Counted from the stretch's first letter, positions 7,693-17,126 are shown. The stretch: DNA of 35,123 nt from a bacterium (GCA_030531425.1 JAUNNO010000010.1:1-35123), one strand, 5' to 3'. Notes: generated by a model not told the origin, from the letters alone. Translations and numbers: made by a program.

Positions 7693-10227
7693 TTATTTTA
7701 TTTCCTTTTTTAAATCATAAATAATATTTAATGCATCCATTGGAGTTATATTTAATGGATCTAAACTTTTTAACTTTTCTTCTACTACAGATTTAGTTGG
7801 CATTACAAGATCAAGTGGTAAAGATTCTTGTATTCTAATATCTCTTTTCTTTTCTTTTGATTCATAAATACTTAAAATATCTGTTGCTCTTTTAATCAAA
7901 GTATCTGGTAATTTAGCTAGTTTAGCTACATGTATACCATAACTTTTATCTATACTTCCGTCTTCTATCTTATGCAAGAATGTTACAGTACCATCTTCTT
8001 CTTTAGCTGATACATGTACATTTTTTAATCTTTTTAAATTTTTTTCTAAATCTGTTAATTCATGGTAGTGTGTAGAAAACATTGTTTTACATTTTATTGT
8101 ATCGTGTATATATTCTATTATTGCTTGAGCAAGTGCCATACCATCAAAAGTTGCAGTACCACGACCCAATTCATCAAATAATATAAGTGAAGAATCTGTT
8201 GCATTTTCTATGGCATTATTTGCTTCATTCATTTCAACCATAAATGTAGATTCCCCGCTTACTAGGTCATCTGATGCGCCAATACGAGTGTATATTGCAT
8301 CAAATACAGGAAGTGTTGCAGAACTTGCTGGAACGAAACATCCTATTTGTGCCATTATAACTGTTATAGCAAGTTGACGCATATATGTGCTTTTTCCTGC
8401 CATATTAGGTCCTGTAATTAACAATATATCTGTATTTTTTTCCATTACTATATCATTAGATACATATTCGCAGTCTAAAACTTTTTCAACTACAGCATGT
8501 CTATTATCTTTTACATTAATAATCTTTTCATCAGTTATAGTGGGTCTTATATAATTATTTTCCTCTGCTACTGTTGAAAATGATTGAAGTACATCTATTT
8601 CACTAATTACCCTAGCTACTTTTTGTAATCTTGGAATATAATCTTTTATTTTATCTCTAATACTTATAAATAATTCATACTCTAAATTAATTATTTTTTC
8701 TTCTGCATTTAAAATTAATGCTTCCTTTTCTTTTAGTATTGGGCTTATATATCTTTCGCAATTAGATAGTGTTTGTTTCCTTTCATATCCATACTCATCT
8801 TTTACTAAATAAGTTAGTCCCTTAGATACTTCTATATAGTACCCAAACACCTTATTATAGCCAACTTTTAAAGTTTTAATACCTGTTTTTTCTTTTTCTT
8901 CAGCTTCAAATTTAGCAATAAAATCTTTACCATTAGATCTAATAGATTTTAACTCATCTAATTCTTTATTATAACCTTCTTTTATTAAATATCCTTCTTT
9001 TATTCCAACTGGAGGATTCTCATAAATAGAATTTTCTAATAAATCATATAAATCATTTAAAGTCTCTATATCTTTAAACTTAATTGAAGCTAGTATATTT
9101 TTTATATCTGGTAGAACACTCAAAGAACTCTTTAATTGTAATAAATCTCTTGCATTAGCATTTCCAAAAGCTATTCTTCCACTTAAACGTTCCAAGTCAT
9201 ATACTTCATAAAGTAAATTTTTTAAATCTTCTTTTAATATAAATTCTTCTAATAAAGTTTCTACTACATCATATCTTTTATTTATTTCAATCTTATCAAT
9301 TAATGGATTTTCAATATAATCTTTAAGCATGCGTGATCCCATTGCTGTTTTTGTTTTATCAAGTAGCCAAATTAATGAGTATTGTCTTTGTTTTAATCTT
9401 AATGTTTCTGTAAGTTCTAAATTTCTTTTAGTATGAATATCCATTTTTAAATAATTTTTATTCTCTTTAACTATAGCTTTTTGTAAATGAGAAAGATTAG
9501 TCATTTTCATATTACTTACATATGTTATTAAGTGTTTAATTGTTTTAATTAATCTATTATCAGTTATATCTTCATAAATATATTTATACTCATCAATATC
9601 TAATATATCATCAAAAATAGATACTGATATTTTAAATTGATTTTTTAGTATACTAACTATATTTTTATCAAAATTAGAATCAACAACAACCTCATTTAGT
9701 CCTATACTAATAATTTCACTTATTATTTTGCTTTGACTATGACTGATTAAACTAGTATATATAACACCAGTTGATATATCTGTATAACTTATCGAATATA
9801 AATGATTAAAATCTATTATATTACCTATATAATTAAACTCATTTTCCTTTAACATATCTGAGTTCATTAAAGTACCTTTACTAATTATTTGTATTAAACC
9901 TCTCTCAACTATACCCTTAGCAGTCTTGGGATCTTCTAATTGTTCACATATACCTATTTTATAACCTTTTTCAACCATCTTTTCTATATATATATCAACA
10001 GCATGATAAGGTACCCCACACATAGGGACTTTATCATCTAATCCAGCACTTCTTCCTGTTAATGTTAATTCTAATTCTCTAGAAGTTATTATAGCATCCT
10101 CAAAGAATACCTCATAAAAATCTCCTAATCTATAAAATATTATTACATCTGGATTTTCTTTTTTTACACTAATATAATGTCTCATCATAGGTGAAACACG
10201 ACTTAGATCGACTTCAGACATTTTCAT
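7693..10227 (-). CDS. mutS: DNA mismatch repair protein MutS
   Basis: MutS recognises mismatches and small loops and recruits downstream repair factors. The mismatch-reading FxE motif lies in GDFYEVF (Phe37, Glu39). Connector, lever and clamp domains follow. The ATPase has Walker A GPNMAGKST (about 605-613), the Walker B region ILFDELGRGTATFDG and FSTHYHELTDL. A C-terminal helical segment completes about 844 residues, normal for MutS1. The longest frame opens with a GTG at 10236 that lies inside the AGGTGG ribosome-binding site. The ATG at 10227, six bases after it, is the likely start. No mutL is present nearby. Confidence 0.97.
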   Translation of the reverse strand: MKMSEVDLSRVSPMMRHYISVKKENPDVIIFYRLGDFYEVFFEDAIITSRELELTLTGRSAGLDDKVPMCGVPYHAVDIYIEKMVEKGYKIGICEQLEDPKTAKGIVERGLIQIISKGTLMNSDMLKENEFNYIGNIIDFNHLYSISYTDISTGVIYTSLISHSQSKIISEIISIGLNEVVVDSNFDKNIVSILKNQFKISVSIFDDILDIDEYKYIYEDITDNRLIKTIKHLITYVSNMKMTNLSHLQKAIVKENKNYLKMDIHTKRNLELTETLRLKQRQYSLIWLLDKTKTAMGSRMLKDYIENPLIDKIEINKRYDVVETLLEEFILKEDLKNLLYEVYDLERLSGRIAFGNANARDLLQLKSSLSVLPDIKNILASIKFKDIETLNDLYDLLENSIYENPPVGIKEGYLIKEGYNKELDELKSIRSNGKDFIAKFEAEEKEKTGIKTLKVGYNKVFGYYIEVSKGLTYLVKDEYGYERKQTLSNCERYISPILKEKEALILNAEEKIINLEYELFISIRDKIKDYIPRLQKVARVISEIDVLQSFSTVAEENNYIRPTITDEKIINVKDNRHAVVEKVLDCEYVSNDIVMEKNTDILLITGPNMAGKSTYMRQLAITVIMAQIGCFVPASSATLPVFDAIYTRIGASDDLVSGESTFMVEMNEANNAIENATDSSLILFDELGRGTATFDGMALAQAIIEYIHDTIKCKTMFSTHYHELTDLEKNLKRLKNVHVSAKEEDGTVTFLHKIEDGSIDKSYGIHVAKLAKLPDTLIKRATDILSIYESKEKKRDIRIQESLPLDLVMPTKSVVEEKLKSLDPLNITPMDALNIIYDLKKEIK

Positions 10228-10245
10228 TAATACCACCTAATTAGT

Positions 10246-10254
10246 ATTATAACA
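10246..10254 (-). promoter_or_regulatory. mutS extended -10 promoter
   Basis: TGTTATAAT on the minus strand lies about 20 bases upstream of the ATG, the same box as at polA and the 6072 gene. Confidence 0.5.
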
Positions 10255-10280
10255 TATTTTTATATTATTGAATGCAAAAT

Positions 10281-10313
10281 AAAAGGTAATTAGTATTAAA
10301 TAATTACCCTTTT
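10281..10313 (-). terminator. Terminator of the Lon-domain protease gene
   Basis: The stem AAAAGGTAATTA / TAATTACCCTTTT (one bulge) has an eight-base loop and is followed on the minus strand by ATTTTGC. It lies directly after the stop at 10316. Confidence 0.65.
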
Positions 10314-10315
10314 AC

Positions 10316-11296
10316 CTACATATTTTTTAAATAATCTATCGCATCATCTATATTAGATATACCAACTATTTTTATATCATAATTATTTTGTTTTTTTAAC
10401 TTTATTGCTTCAGTATAGTTTTCATCATTAGGAACTAAAAATATATCTGCTCCGCTTTTAACTGCGCTTTTAAGTTTATAAGATACTCCACCTATACTTC
10501 CAACAGTTCCATCTAATTCAATAGTGCCTGTTCCAACTATAGTTTTTCCTTTAGTTAAATCTTCTTTTATTAATGAATCATATATATATAAAGCTGTTAT
10601 AACACCACCACTTGGTCCAGATTCATTTTTATCTATATTAAAATTAATTTTAGGAATAGTTTTAAACTCTTTTATATTGCTTATTAATATTTCTATTTTT
10701 TTTGAATTATCATCATTTATAATATATGCATATCTTTCATATTCATGATCTTTATTTTTTACTTTTATTTTTAATTTATCATTATAATTTTTAGACTCTA
10801 CTATATTAGTAATATCTTCTTTACTATTTATGGGAATATTATCTATAGCTAATATTTCATCATTTACTTCTAAATTACTTTTTGATTTTTTATCTATATA
10901 AGTTACTATTAATTTATTAGAAACCTCTTCTATTTTTTTATTAGCTTTTTTATATGCTACATAAGTTGCATTTGAAATTGATTCATCCATCAAAAGTTTA
11001 TCTCTTAATTCATATGTTTTTGAAGTTTCATTATCTAATAATACATCTTTTTTACTTATTATTTTATAATCTTTATTAAACAAAGAAAATAGTAGAGTTG
11101 GAATACTTGCATTATATTCTTTAACATAAGCCAAATTAAATGTACCTTTACTTTTATAAGAATCTAAAATAACTTTACTAGATACATCACTAATACCTCC
11201 AGGAGCATCTATATAATAAGGAAACTTAAATGTAAAAAGTAAAAATATGCCTAAAAATACTAATATATATTTATAATTTTGTTTTATTGTTTTCAT
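10316..11296 (-). CDS. YlbL-like membrane protease (PDZ plus Lon proteolytic domain)
   Basis: This 326-residue protein has an N-terminal membrane helix (about 10-24) followed by PYYIDAPGG, typical of YlbL-family proteins. A PDZ domain spans about residues 125-185 (LEVNDEILAIDNIPINS). The C-terminal Lon-type domain has the catalytic Ser in ESGPSGGV (Ser229) and the general-base Lys in IGGVSYKL (Lys274), with the usual GTGTIELDGTVGSIGG between them. There is no ATPase domain, as expected for the family. In Bacillus, YlbL has been implicated in degrading a DNA-damage-induced division inhibitor; whether that applies here is unknown. The ATG follows AGGTGA. It has its own promoter and terminator. 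Confidence 0.92.
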   Translation of the reverse strand: MKTIKQNYKYILVFLGIFLLFTFKFPYYIDAPGGISDVSSKVILDSYKSKGTFNLAYVKEYNASIPTLLFSLFNKDYKIISKKDVLLDNETSKTYELRDKLLMDESISNATYVAYKKANKKIEEVSNKLIVTYIDKKSKSNLEVNDEILAIDNIPINSKEDITNIVESKNYNDKLKIKVKNKDHEYERYAYIINDDNSKKIEILISNIKEFKTIPKINFNIDKNESGPSGGVITALYIYDSLIKEDLTKGKTIVGTGTIELDGTVGSIGGVSYKLKSAVKSGADIFLVPNDENYTEAIKLKKQNNYDIKIVGISNIDDAIDYLKNM

Positions 11297-11317
11297 CTAA
11301 TCACCTAATATATACTT

Positions 11318-11326
11318 ATGATAACA
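11318..11326 (-). promoter_or_regulatory. Extended -10 promoter of the YlbL-like gene
   Basis: TGTTATCAT on the minus strand lies about 21 bases before the ATG. It differs by one base from the TGTTATAAT box at three neighbouring genes. Confidence 0.4.
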
Positions 11327-11352
11327 TTTTATTTTTTATTTATCAAGAAAAA

Positions 11353-11384
11353 AGATAGATTTCTCTATCTTTAAAAATCTATCT
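11353..11384 (-). terminator. Terminator of the repeat lipoprotein gene
   Basis: A perfect 10-bp stem AGATAGATTT/AAATCTATCT with a 12-base loop is followed on the minus strand by TTTTTTC. The loop repeats GATAGA, allowing an alternative shorter hairpin. Confidence 0.8.
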
Positions 11385-11388
11385 GAAA

Positions 11389-12501
11389 TTAACGGCTTTT
11401 AACAGGCTCTTCATAAGAATATTCGCCAACATCTGGAACCATTATCCCACCAACTTCTGCATATCCTTTATATCCATTAATAACCCATTGTTCATAATCT
11501 GCTTTACTTTTAAAAGTCATTCCTGAAACTTTGTATGTTCCATTTAAAGATTCTTTTTCATTTGAATTTTTAACCTTTTCATCACTAGTATTTTTTTTAT
11601 CAGAAGTGGTTTCAACTTTTTCATTTGAATTATTTTCAATTTTACTTATTGGCTTCATTATACCATCTGTATCAATACCGTAACCAGTACAACCTTGATT
11701 AATCCAATTTTGATAACTTGATTTACTTTCAAAAGTCATTCCTGAAATAGTATACGTTCCATTAGAATTAACTATACCATCTTCTTTTGGAGCTTGTGTA
11801 TCTTCAACCACTGGTTTTTTAGTAAAATACTTAGATTGTATCTCCTTATATGTATTTTCTAATACACGATCGCCTTTTTCAATTACTACATTTCCAGACT
11901 CGTCATAATATGTAGCTTCAGCAACTACAGTACCAGATTTATCGTCACTTTTTATTGTTGGGTTATCACCAACACCTTTTTCAATTAAATTTCCAGACTC
12001 ATCATAAACTTCATAGCCTTCTTTATTAACTCTTGCAGTACCTTTATTATCAACAGTAATTGTTCCACCTTTTGTATCTACAGTTGAAGTTCCAACCTTA
12101 CTAGAATTATTTAAAGCTTCACTATCTACCCAAATAGTACCATCTTTTCCAACCACTACTTTATTTGGAGCAATATTTTTTGAACTTGATATAATTTGTG
12201 ATTTTTGTGTTTCAAAAGGCAACTCGACACCTAAATCATCAAGTGATACATCTTCTATTTCTTCTGATGTTAGCGTATCTATTACATCTTCAGTAGTTTC
12301 ATTATTAGTTTTATTTTTATTATTTTTCTTATTTGAACATCCTGTAAGACCAATTATTGAACCACACCCTATTAAAAAGGCAACTAATAAAGCTACAAAA
12401 CCTTTTTTATTTGAAGATTGTTTTCTATCTTTACTTTTACCTATTTTTTTTGTTAAATAAGCTTCTAATTCCTTACTATCTTTTTGCCAATTTTTTTCCA
12501 T
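11389..12501 (-). CDS. Predicted lipoprotein/membrane protein with two C-terminal repeat units
   Basis: This protein has 370 residues from the ATG at 12501. A TTG two codons upstream extends the frame, but AAAGGAG spacing supports the ATG. A charged N-terminal stretch of about 35 residues precedes a hydrophobic segment ending in LTGC, so it is either a lipoprotein with a long n-region or a membrane-anchored protein with a cytoplasmic tail. The exported part is low in complexity. It contains two YDESGN-x-x-x-EKG copies (about 166 and 199). It also has two homologous units of about 38 residues (about 247-284 and 320-356) of the form NGTYxxSGMTFxSKxxYxxWxxxGxxGY...GIMxP. I do not recognise the unit. 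It may bind a wall or surface ligand. Confidence 0.75.
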   Translation of the reverse strand: MEKNWQKDSKELEAYLTKKIGKSKDRKQSSNKKGFVALLVAFLIGCGSIIGLTGCSNKKNNKNKTNNETTEDVIDTLTSEEIEDVSLDDLGVELPFETQKSQIISSSKNIAPNKVVVGKDGTIWVDSEALNNSSKVGTSTVDTKGGTITVDNKGTARVNKEGYEVYDESGNLIEKGVGDNPTIKSDDKSGTVVAEATYYDESGNVVIEKGDRVLENTYKEIQSKYFTKKPVVEDTQAPKEDGIVNSNGTYTISGMTFESKSSYQNWINQGCTGYGIDTDGIMKPISKIENNSNEKVETTSDKKNTSDEKVKNSNEKESLNGTYKVSGMTFKSKADYEQWVINGYKGYAEVGGIMVPDVGEYSYEEPVKSR

Positions 12502-12533
12502 AACCAAAACTCCTTTAATTAATTATGTGATAT

Positions 12534-12562
12534 ATACTAACATATAAGACTTTTTTTGTCAA
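12534..12562 (-). promoter_or_regulatory. Promoter of the repeat lipoprotein gene
   Basis: Minus-strand TTGACA (12557-12562), 17-base spacer, TAGTAT (12534-12539), about 33 bases upstream of the ATG. Confidence 0.75.
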
Positions 12563-12572
12563 TATTACAAAT

Positions 12573-12594
12573 AAAAAAAGGATTATGAATCCTT
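12573..12594 (-). terminator. topA terminator
   Basis: The 7-bp stem AAGGATT/AATCCTT with a three-base loop is followed on the minus strand by seven T residues. It overlaps the topA stop codon. Confidence 0.8.
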
Positions 12595-14613
12595 ATAATC
12601 ACAATTACTACATTTTACTATATTCTTTTTTTCTACTAACATAGAACCACATTCTCCACATTTATTTCCTGTTGGCTTATCCCAATATGCTTCTTTGCAC
12701 TTTGGATAATTATTACATCCATAAAAGACTTTACCTTTTCTACTTTTTTTCTCTATTATCTTTCCATCACATTTAGGACAATCACAAACTTCAGTAACTG
12801 TCTTTTCTTCTTGTTTTATATATTTACATTTTGGATAATTACTGCAAGCAGTAAATTCTCCATATTTTCCTTTTCTAATTACAAGTGGGCTACCACAATT
12901 AGGACAATCCTCTCCAGTTTTTTCTGCTTCTTTTTTTGGCATTGAATCAAATGCATTTTTGACACTTGGTTCAAATTGCTCATAAAAATCTTTTAAAACT
13001 TTTACATAATCAATATTTCCTAAAGCAATTTTATCTAAATCAGTTTCCATATTAGCAGTATATTCTACGTTAATTAGATGGCTAAAATATTCTTGTAATT
13101 TATCAGTTATTTCAAATCCTATATCAGTTGGAACAAATTTCTTATCCTGTATAATAGCATATCCTCGTTTTTTTATTATATCCATAGTAGTTGCATATGT
13201 AGAAGGTCTACCTATTCCAAGTTCTTCCATCTCTTTTATAAGACGAGCCTCTGTATAACGTGATGGAGGTTGAGTAAAGTGTTGTTCTTTAGTTATATCT
13301 AAAGCTACAATTACTTTTGAATTATAAGTTTCCAAAGGAGGTAAAACCTTATCTTTAGTATCTTCATAATCCTTATAAACTTTAAGATAACCATCAAAAT
13401 CTATAATTTGACCTGTTGCTTTAAATTGATAATTATTATTATCTAAAATTATTGTTGTATTTATTGTTTTTGCACTACTCATTAAAGAAGCTAGAGCACG
13501 GTAATATATTAACCTATATAATTTATACTCATCATTAGTTAAAAACTTCTTTACTTGTTCTGGTGTTCTTTCAATACTTGTTGGTCTAATACCTTCGTGT
13601 GCATCTTGAACATTTTCTTTATTTTTACTAACCTTAACATTACCTATATATTCTTTTCCATATTTTGATGAAATAAAATTATATGTAGATTTAATAAATT
13701 CATCTGATAATCTAATAGAATCAGTACGCATATATGAAATTAAACCTACTGTTTCACTTTCAATATCAATTCCTTCATAAAGCTTTTGTGCCAGTTGCAT
13801 AGTTTTTTTAGAATTAAAACCTAATTTATTTGATGAATCTTGTTGTAATGTACTAGTTGTATAAGGGGGTTTTGATTGTTTTTGCTTATTTTTCTTTTCT
13901 ACAGATTCTATTTCAAAACTATTATTTAAACTTTCTAATACTTCATTTGCTTCTGTTTCATTATTTATTTTAAAATCTTTATGATTATATGTAAATAATT
14001 CTGCTTCAAAAGATGGAAATACTGCGTTTATAGTCCAATACTCTTCTTTTTTAAAAGAATTAATTTCTCTTTCTTTATCTACAATTAATTTTAGTGCGAC
14101 ACTTTGTACACGACCAGCTGATGAACCATCTGTTTTAGACTGTATTAATCTACTTAATCTAAATCCTATAATTCTATCTAAAATTCTTCTAGTTTCTTGA
14201 CTATTAACTAGATCATTATCTATTTTTCTAGGTGTTTTAAAAGAATTAGTAACTGCTGATTTAGTTATTTCATTAAAAACTACTCTATCATAATCATCAT
14301 CATTAAGATTTAAAACTTGTTTTAAATGCCAAGATATAGCTTCTCCTTCCCTATCTGGGTCGGTTGCTAAAAAAACATGATCACATTTTTTTGATTCTTT
14401 TTTTAATTCATCTATTACACTTTTTTTACCCTTCATAGTTATATAATCAGGTTTAAAATCATTTTCTGTATCAACACCAAGTCCATATTTCCCGTGTGTT
14501 GATAAATCTCTTACATGCCCTTTACTAGATAAAACTTTATAATCACTACCTAAATACTTTTCAATTGATTTTGTTTTTGCTGGTGATTCTACTATCACTA
14601 ATTTTTTAGACAT
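12583..14613 (-). CDS. topA: DNA topoisomerase I (type IA)
   Basis: TopA relaxes negative supercoils. The N-terminal Toprim domain has VIVESPAKTKSIEKYLG and the acidic motif DPDREGEAISWH (about 85-96). The DNA-cleaving tyrosine is Tyr294 in GLISYMRTDS. Also present are SAGRVQSVAL and the PPSRYTEARLIKEMEELGIGRPSTYA region. The C-terminus carries three zinc-ribbon modules (about residues 575-676): CPNCG...CSNYPKC, CPKC...CNNYPKC and CGECG...CSNC. Total length is 676 residues, normal for Firmicutes. Translation starts at ATG after AAGGAGAG. It is a single-gene unit with a consensus-like promoter. Confidence 0.97.
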   Translation of the reverse strand: MSKKLVIVESPAKTKSIEKYLGSDYKVLSSKGHVRDLSTHGKYGLGVDTENDFKPDYITMKGKKSVIDELKKESKKCDHVFLATDPDREGEAISWHLKQVLNLNDDDYDRVVFNEITKSAVTNSFKTPRKIDNDLVNSQETRRILDRIIGFRLSRLIQSKTDGSSAGRVQSVALKLIVDKEREINSFKKEEYWTINAVFPSFEAELFTYNHKDFKINNETEANEVLESLNNSFEIESVEKKNKQKQSKPPYTTSTLQQDSSNKLGFNSKKTMQLAQKLYEGIDIESETVGLISYMRTDSIRLSDEFIKSTYNFISSKYGKEYIGNVKVSKNKENVQDAHEGIRPTSIERTPEQVKKFLTNDEYKLYRLIYYRALASLMSSAKTINTTIILDNNNYQFKATGQIIDFDGYLKVYKDYEDTKDKVLPPLETYNSKVIVALDITKEQHFTQPPSRYTEARLIKEMEELGIGRPSTYATTMDIIKKRGYAIIQDKKFVPTDIGFEITDKLQEYFSHLINVEYTANMETDLDKIALGNIDYVKVLKDFYEQFEPSVKNAFDSMPKKEAEKTGEDCPNCGSPLVIRKGKYGEFTACSNYPKCKYIKQEEKTVTEVCDCPKCDGKIIEKKSRKGKVFYGCNNYPKCKEAYWDKPTGNKCGECGSMLVEKKNIVKCSNCDYKDS

Positions 14614-14639
14614 ATAATCTCTCCTTTTTCTAATAATAA

Positions 14640-14668
14640 TTTATACACTATAAAAGTATTTTTGTCAA
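14640..14668 (-). promoter_or_regulatory. topA promoter
   Basis: Minus-strand TTGACA (14663-14668), 17-base spacer, TATAAA (14640-14645), about 27 bases upstream of the ATG. Confidence 0.8.
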
Positions 14669-14689
14669 CTAAAAAATATTAATAAAAAA

Positions 14690-14708
14690 GATAAGTTGAA
14701 AACTTATC
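14690..14708 (-). terminator. Terminator of the DUF3298-like gene
   Basis: The 8-bp stem GATAAGTT/AACTTATC with loop GAA is followed by six T residues on the minus strand. Confidence 0.8.
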
Positions 14709-15600
14709 AAATATCTAAAGTAAATATTTTAGTGTAAACACCAATTTCAACTGGCTCATTCATACTAGTCATTAAATTCAATTTACCATCTTCTGTTATA
14801 AAATATATAACTGATTCTAAATCATTTATATATCCTGCATTATATCCTTGAATTTTATAATTACGATTATAATATGATAATGAATTAAACTTATAAATTT
14901 CAATCTCTTCTTTATTAACACTATGACTTATTAAATAATCATCATTATAAAAATTTTTTATTTTATTTTCAAATAATAACTTTACATCTTCTATAGTTTT
15001 ATTATATATTTTAGCTATATCACTAGAATCTAATAACTCTCCTGTTTTAGTATTAAATACATAACCATAGTATCTAGGTACTGGTGTAGTTTCACCATAT
15101 CTTATTTTTACTACTATAACTGATACATAATCACCATAATAATAAGTCTTATATCCTAGTCTTAAACCAGCATGTTCTTCAATTCCCATTTTAAAAATAT
15201 CTTCTTGTTCCTTAGCAGTGTCATAATAAATTGTTTCTAATTTATTATTTACCACTTTTGCATCCTTACTATTAATATTTATATACGGTACAGTTAATTT
15301 AGAGTTTGATGATACATTTAACATATTATTAATCATTCTTGAATAATCAGAAGTTATAACATATGTATAACCTTCTATATCATAATCACTATCATATGTA
15401 TATGAAGCATCATATACAAAATCTTTAGTATCATCTATTTTTATTTTTAATACTTCATCTTCTACTTCTTTATTAGAATTAATATTTGAATCATCTGATT
15501 TATTCAAAACTATATATGTTAAAGCACCTCCTAAGATAATTATAATTATTATGCAAAAAACAAGTAATGTTATCAAAATTTTATTTGATTTTTCCCTCAT
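14707..15600 (-). CDS. Membrane-anchored RsiV/DUF3298-like extracytoplasmic protein
   Basis: This 297-residue protein has a short basic N-terminus and one membrane helix (about 8-32), with the remainder outside the cell. The extracytoplasmic part resembles the DUF4163/DUF3298 module of RsiV and PdaC. It has a strand-rich start with YININS (about 108-114), then a segment around GLRLGYKTYYYGDYVSVIVVK. YYGYVFNTKTGELLDSSDI (about 177-195) follows, matching the 'fd..tGk.l.l.dlf' core of DUF3298, with a helix after it. No sigma-factor gene is adjacent and the cytoplasmic tail is too short for an anti-sigma domain, so an anti-sigma role is unlikely. The function is unknown. It is divergent from the FemAB-like gene. 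Confidence 0.7.
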   Translation of the reverse strand: MREKSNKILITLLVFCIIIIIILGGALTYIVLNKSDDSNINSNKEVEDEVLKIKIDDTKDFVYDASYTYDSDYDIEGYTYVITSDYSRMINNMLNVSSNSKLTVPYININSKDAKVVNNKLETIYYDTAKEQEDIFKMGIEEHAGLRLGYKTYYYGDYVSVIVVKIRYGETTPVPRYYGYVFNTKTGELLDSSDIAKIYNKTIEDVKLLFENKIKNFYNDDYLISHSVNKEEIEIYKFNSLSYYNRNYKIQGYNAGYINDLESVIYFITEDGKLNLMTSMNEPVEIGVYTKIFTLDI

Positions 15601-15623
15601 AAATACACACTCCTAACAAATTC

Positions 15624-15652
15624 ATTATAGCAGGTAATATATAATTAAACAA
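15624..15652 (-). promoter_or_regulatory. Promoter of the DUF3298-like gene
   Basis: Minus-strand TTGTTT (15647-15652), 17-base spacer ending in TGC, then TATAAT (15624-15629). An extended -10 is present. Confidence 0.65.
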
Positions 15653-15696
15653 TATATTATAATTATTAAAAATATCATTTTACACAGGTTTTACAA

Positions 15697-15725
15697 TTGA
15701 TTTTTAATATGTTTTGTAGTAAAAT
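15697..15725 (+). promoter_or_regulatory. Promoter of the FemAB-like gene
   Basis: TTGATT (15697-15702), 17-base spacer, TAAAAT (15720-15725), 23 bases upstream of the ATG; AGGTGA forms the ribosome-binding site. Confidence 0.75.
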
Positions 15726-15748
15726 TTTAATTAGAAAAAGGTGATTTT

Positions 15749-17005
15749 ATGGAAATTAAAGAATTATCTAACGCTGAATTTAATAGTTTTACGGATTCTT
15801 TTCCATATTTTTCAATATATCAAACTAGTGAATATGGTTTTATTATGAATACACAAAACTATGAATCACTTTTTTTAGGATTGATTGATGAAAATAAAAT
15901 TCTTGCGGCTACTTTACTACTAGTTGAAAAAAAATCTATGTTTAAGTATGCATATGCACCAAAAGGATTTTTGATAGATTATAATAATAAAGAATTAGTT
16001 GAAAACTTTACAAATCTTATAAAAGAATATTTAGGTAAGAAAAAAATAATAGCTGTTAAAATAAATCCTATGATTATAAAAAGTTCTTATGACTATAAAA
16101 CTAATATGGCACATATAAATCCCAAATTTGAAGAGCAATTAGAATTTCTAAAAAGCATTGGATATTATCACTTGGGATTTAATAATCTATTTGAATCATT
16201 TAAACCTAGATATGACGCTATTATTGATCTTAATAAACCTTTGAATAGACTTTTTAATAACATAAATATTAAATTTAAAAAAAAGGTTAAAAGTGCTGAT
16301 TTATCGGGTGTTAGAATTGTAAAAGCCTCTGATAAAGATATAGATTATATATATGACCAAGTAAAAGATAAATATCCTAGAGATAAGAAATATTTTGAAG
16401 ATGTATTTTTCTTTTTTAAAAAAAGAAATTTAATTGATTATTATTATGCCAAACTAGATACCAATGCTTATTTAATTTATATACAAAAAAAATATCAAAA
16501 GCAAATGAATATTTGTAATAAAATAAATTCTAAACTATTTAAAAGAACAGGTAAAAATAATAATAAAATAATAAATAATAAAATTAATGAAGAAAAATAT
16601 TTAAATGAATTAAAAAATGAATTAGTGTATGCCACTAATCTTTTAAAAGAAAAGCCAGAAGGTGTAATACTTGCTACAATGATAATAACAAAATATAGAA
16701 ATGAAGCCTATATTTTAATTGATGGTTTTAATAAAGAATTTAAAAAAATTAATGCAAAACACTTAATGACTTGGAAACTTATAGAAAAATATTCTAAAGA
16801 AAAATTTTCTAGATTCAATTTAGGAGGTATGACGAATCCAAATATAAAAAGTGAAAAATATAATGGATTAAATGAATTTAAATTAAGCTTCAATGCAAGA
16901 TGCGTAGAATATATTGGAGATTTAGAACTTGTTACAAATAATGCTTTGTATGCTATATATAAGAATTCAAAACCAATTAGATATATATTAAAAAAAGATA
17001 AATAA
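15749..17005 (+). CDS. FemAB/MurM-type aminoacyl-tRNA-dependent peptidoglycan ligase
   Basis: This 418-residue protein has the FemABX architecture. Two GNAT-like halves begin with FSIYQTSEYGFIMN (about 21-34) and the YAYAPKGFLIDY segment (about 69-80) typical of the family. An antiparallel helical arm (about residues 250-305, Lys/Asn/Glu rich) interrupts the second half. The C-terminus has KHLMTWKLIEKY, RFNLGGMTNP and GLNEFKLSFNARCVEYIGDLELV, diagnostic of FemA/FemB/MurM. Such enzymes add amino acids from tRNA to the lipid II stem peptide to build the interpeptide bridge. The amino acid used cannot be read from the sequence. It implies that this organism makes a cell wall. It is monocistronic. 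Confidence 0.9.
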   Translation: MEIKELSNAEFNSFTDSFPYFSIYQTSEYGFIMNTQNYESLFLGLIDENKILAATLLLVEKKSMFKYAYAPKGFLIDYNNKELVENFTNLIKEYLGKKKIIAVKINPMIIKSSYDYKTNMAHINPKFEEQLEFLKSIGYYHLGFNNLFESFKPRYDAIIDLNKPLNRLFNNINIKFKKKVKSADLSGVRIVKASDKDIDYIYDQVKDKYPRDKKYFEDVFFFFKKRNLIDYYYAKLDTNAYLIYIQKKYQKQMNICNKINSKLFKRTGKNNNKIINNKINEEKYLNELKNELVYATNLLKEKPEGVILATMIITKYRNEAYILIDGFNKEFKKINAKHLMTWKLIEKYSKEKFSRFNLGGMTNPNIKSEKYNGLNEFKLSFNARCVEYIGDLELVTNNALYAIYKNSKPIRYILKKDK

Positions 17006-17019
17006 ATAATAAGTTTTAA

Positions 17020-17056
17020 AAATCTACACGTTTTTTATTTCGTGTAGATTTTTTTA
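17020..17056 (+). terminator. Terminator of the FemAB-like gene
   Basis: An 11-bp stem AAATCTACACG/CGTGTAGATTT with a ten-base loop is followed by a T-run on the plus strand. The left A-run may also serve the minus strand. Confidence 0.88.
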
Positions 17057-17092
17057 CATAATTTTTAATGTATTTTTTATTAAAGTTAATGA

Positions 17093-17126
17093 AAAAAAGT
17101 ATAACTTTTTAAAATTATACTTTTTT
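17093..17126 (-). terminator. tuf terminator
   Basis: A 12-bp stem AAAAAAGTATAA/TTATACTTTTTT with a ten-base loop. Outer arms ATTAAAGT/ACTTTAAT can extend the pairing. It lies just downstream of the tuf stop. Confidence 0.75.
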
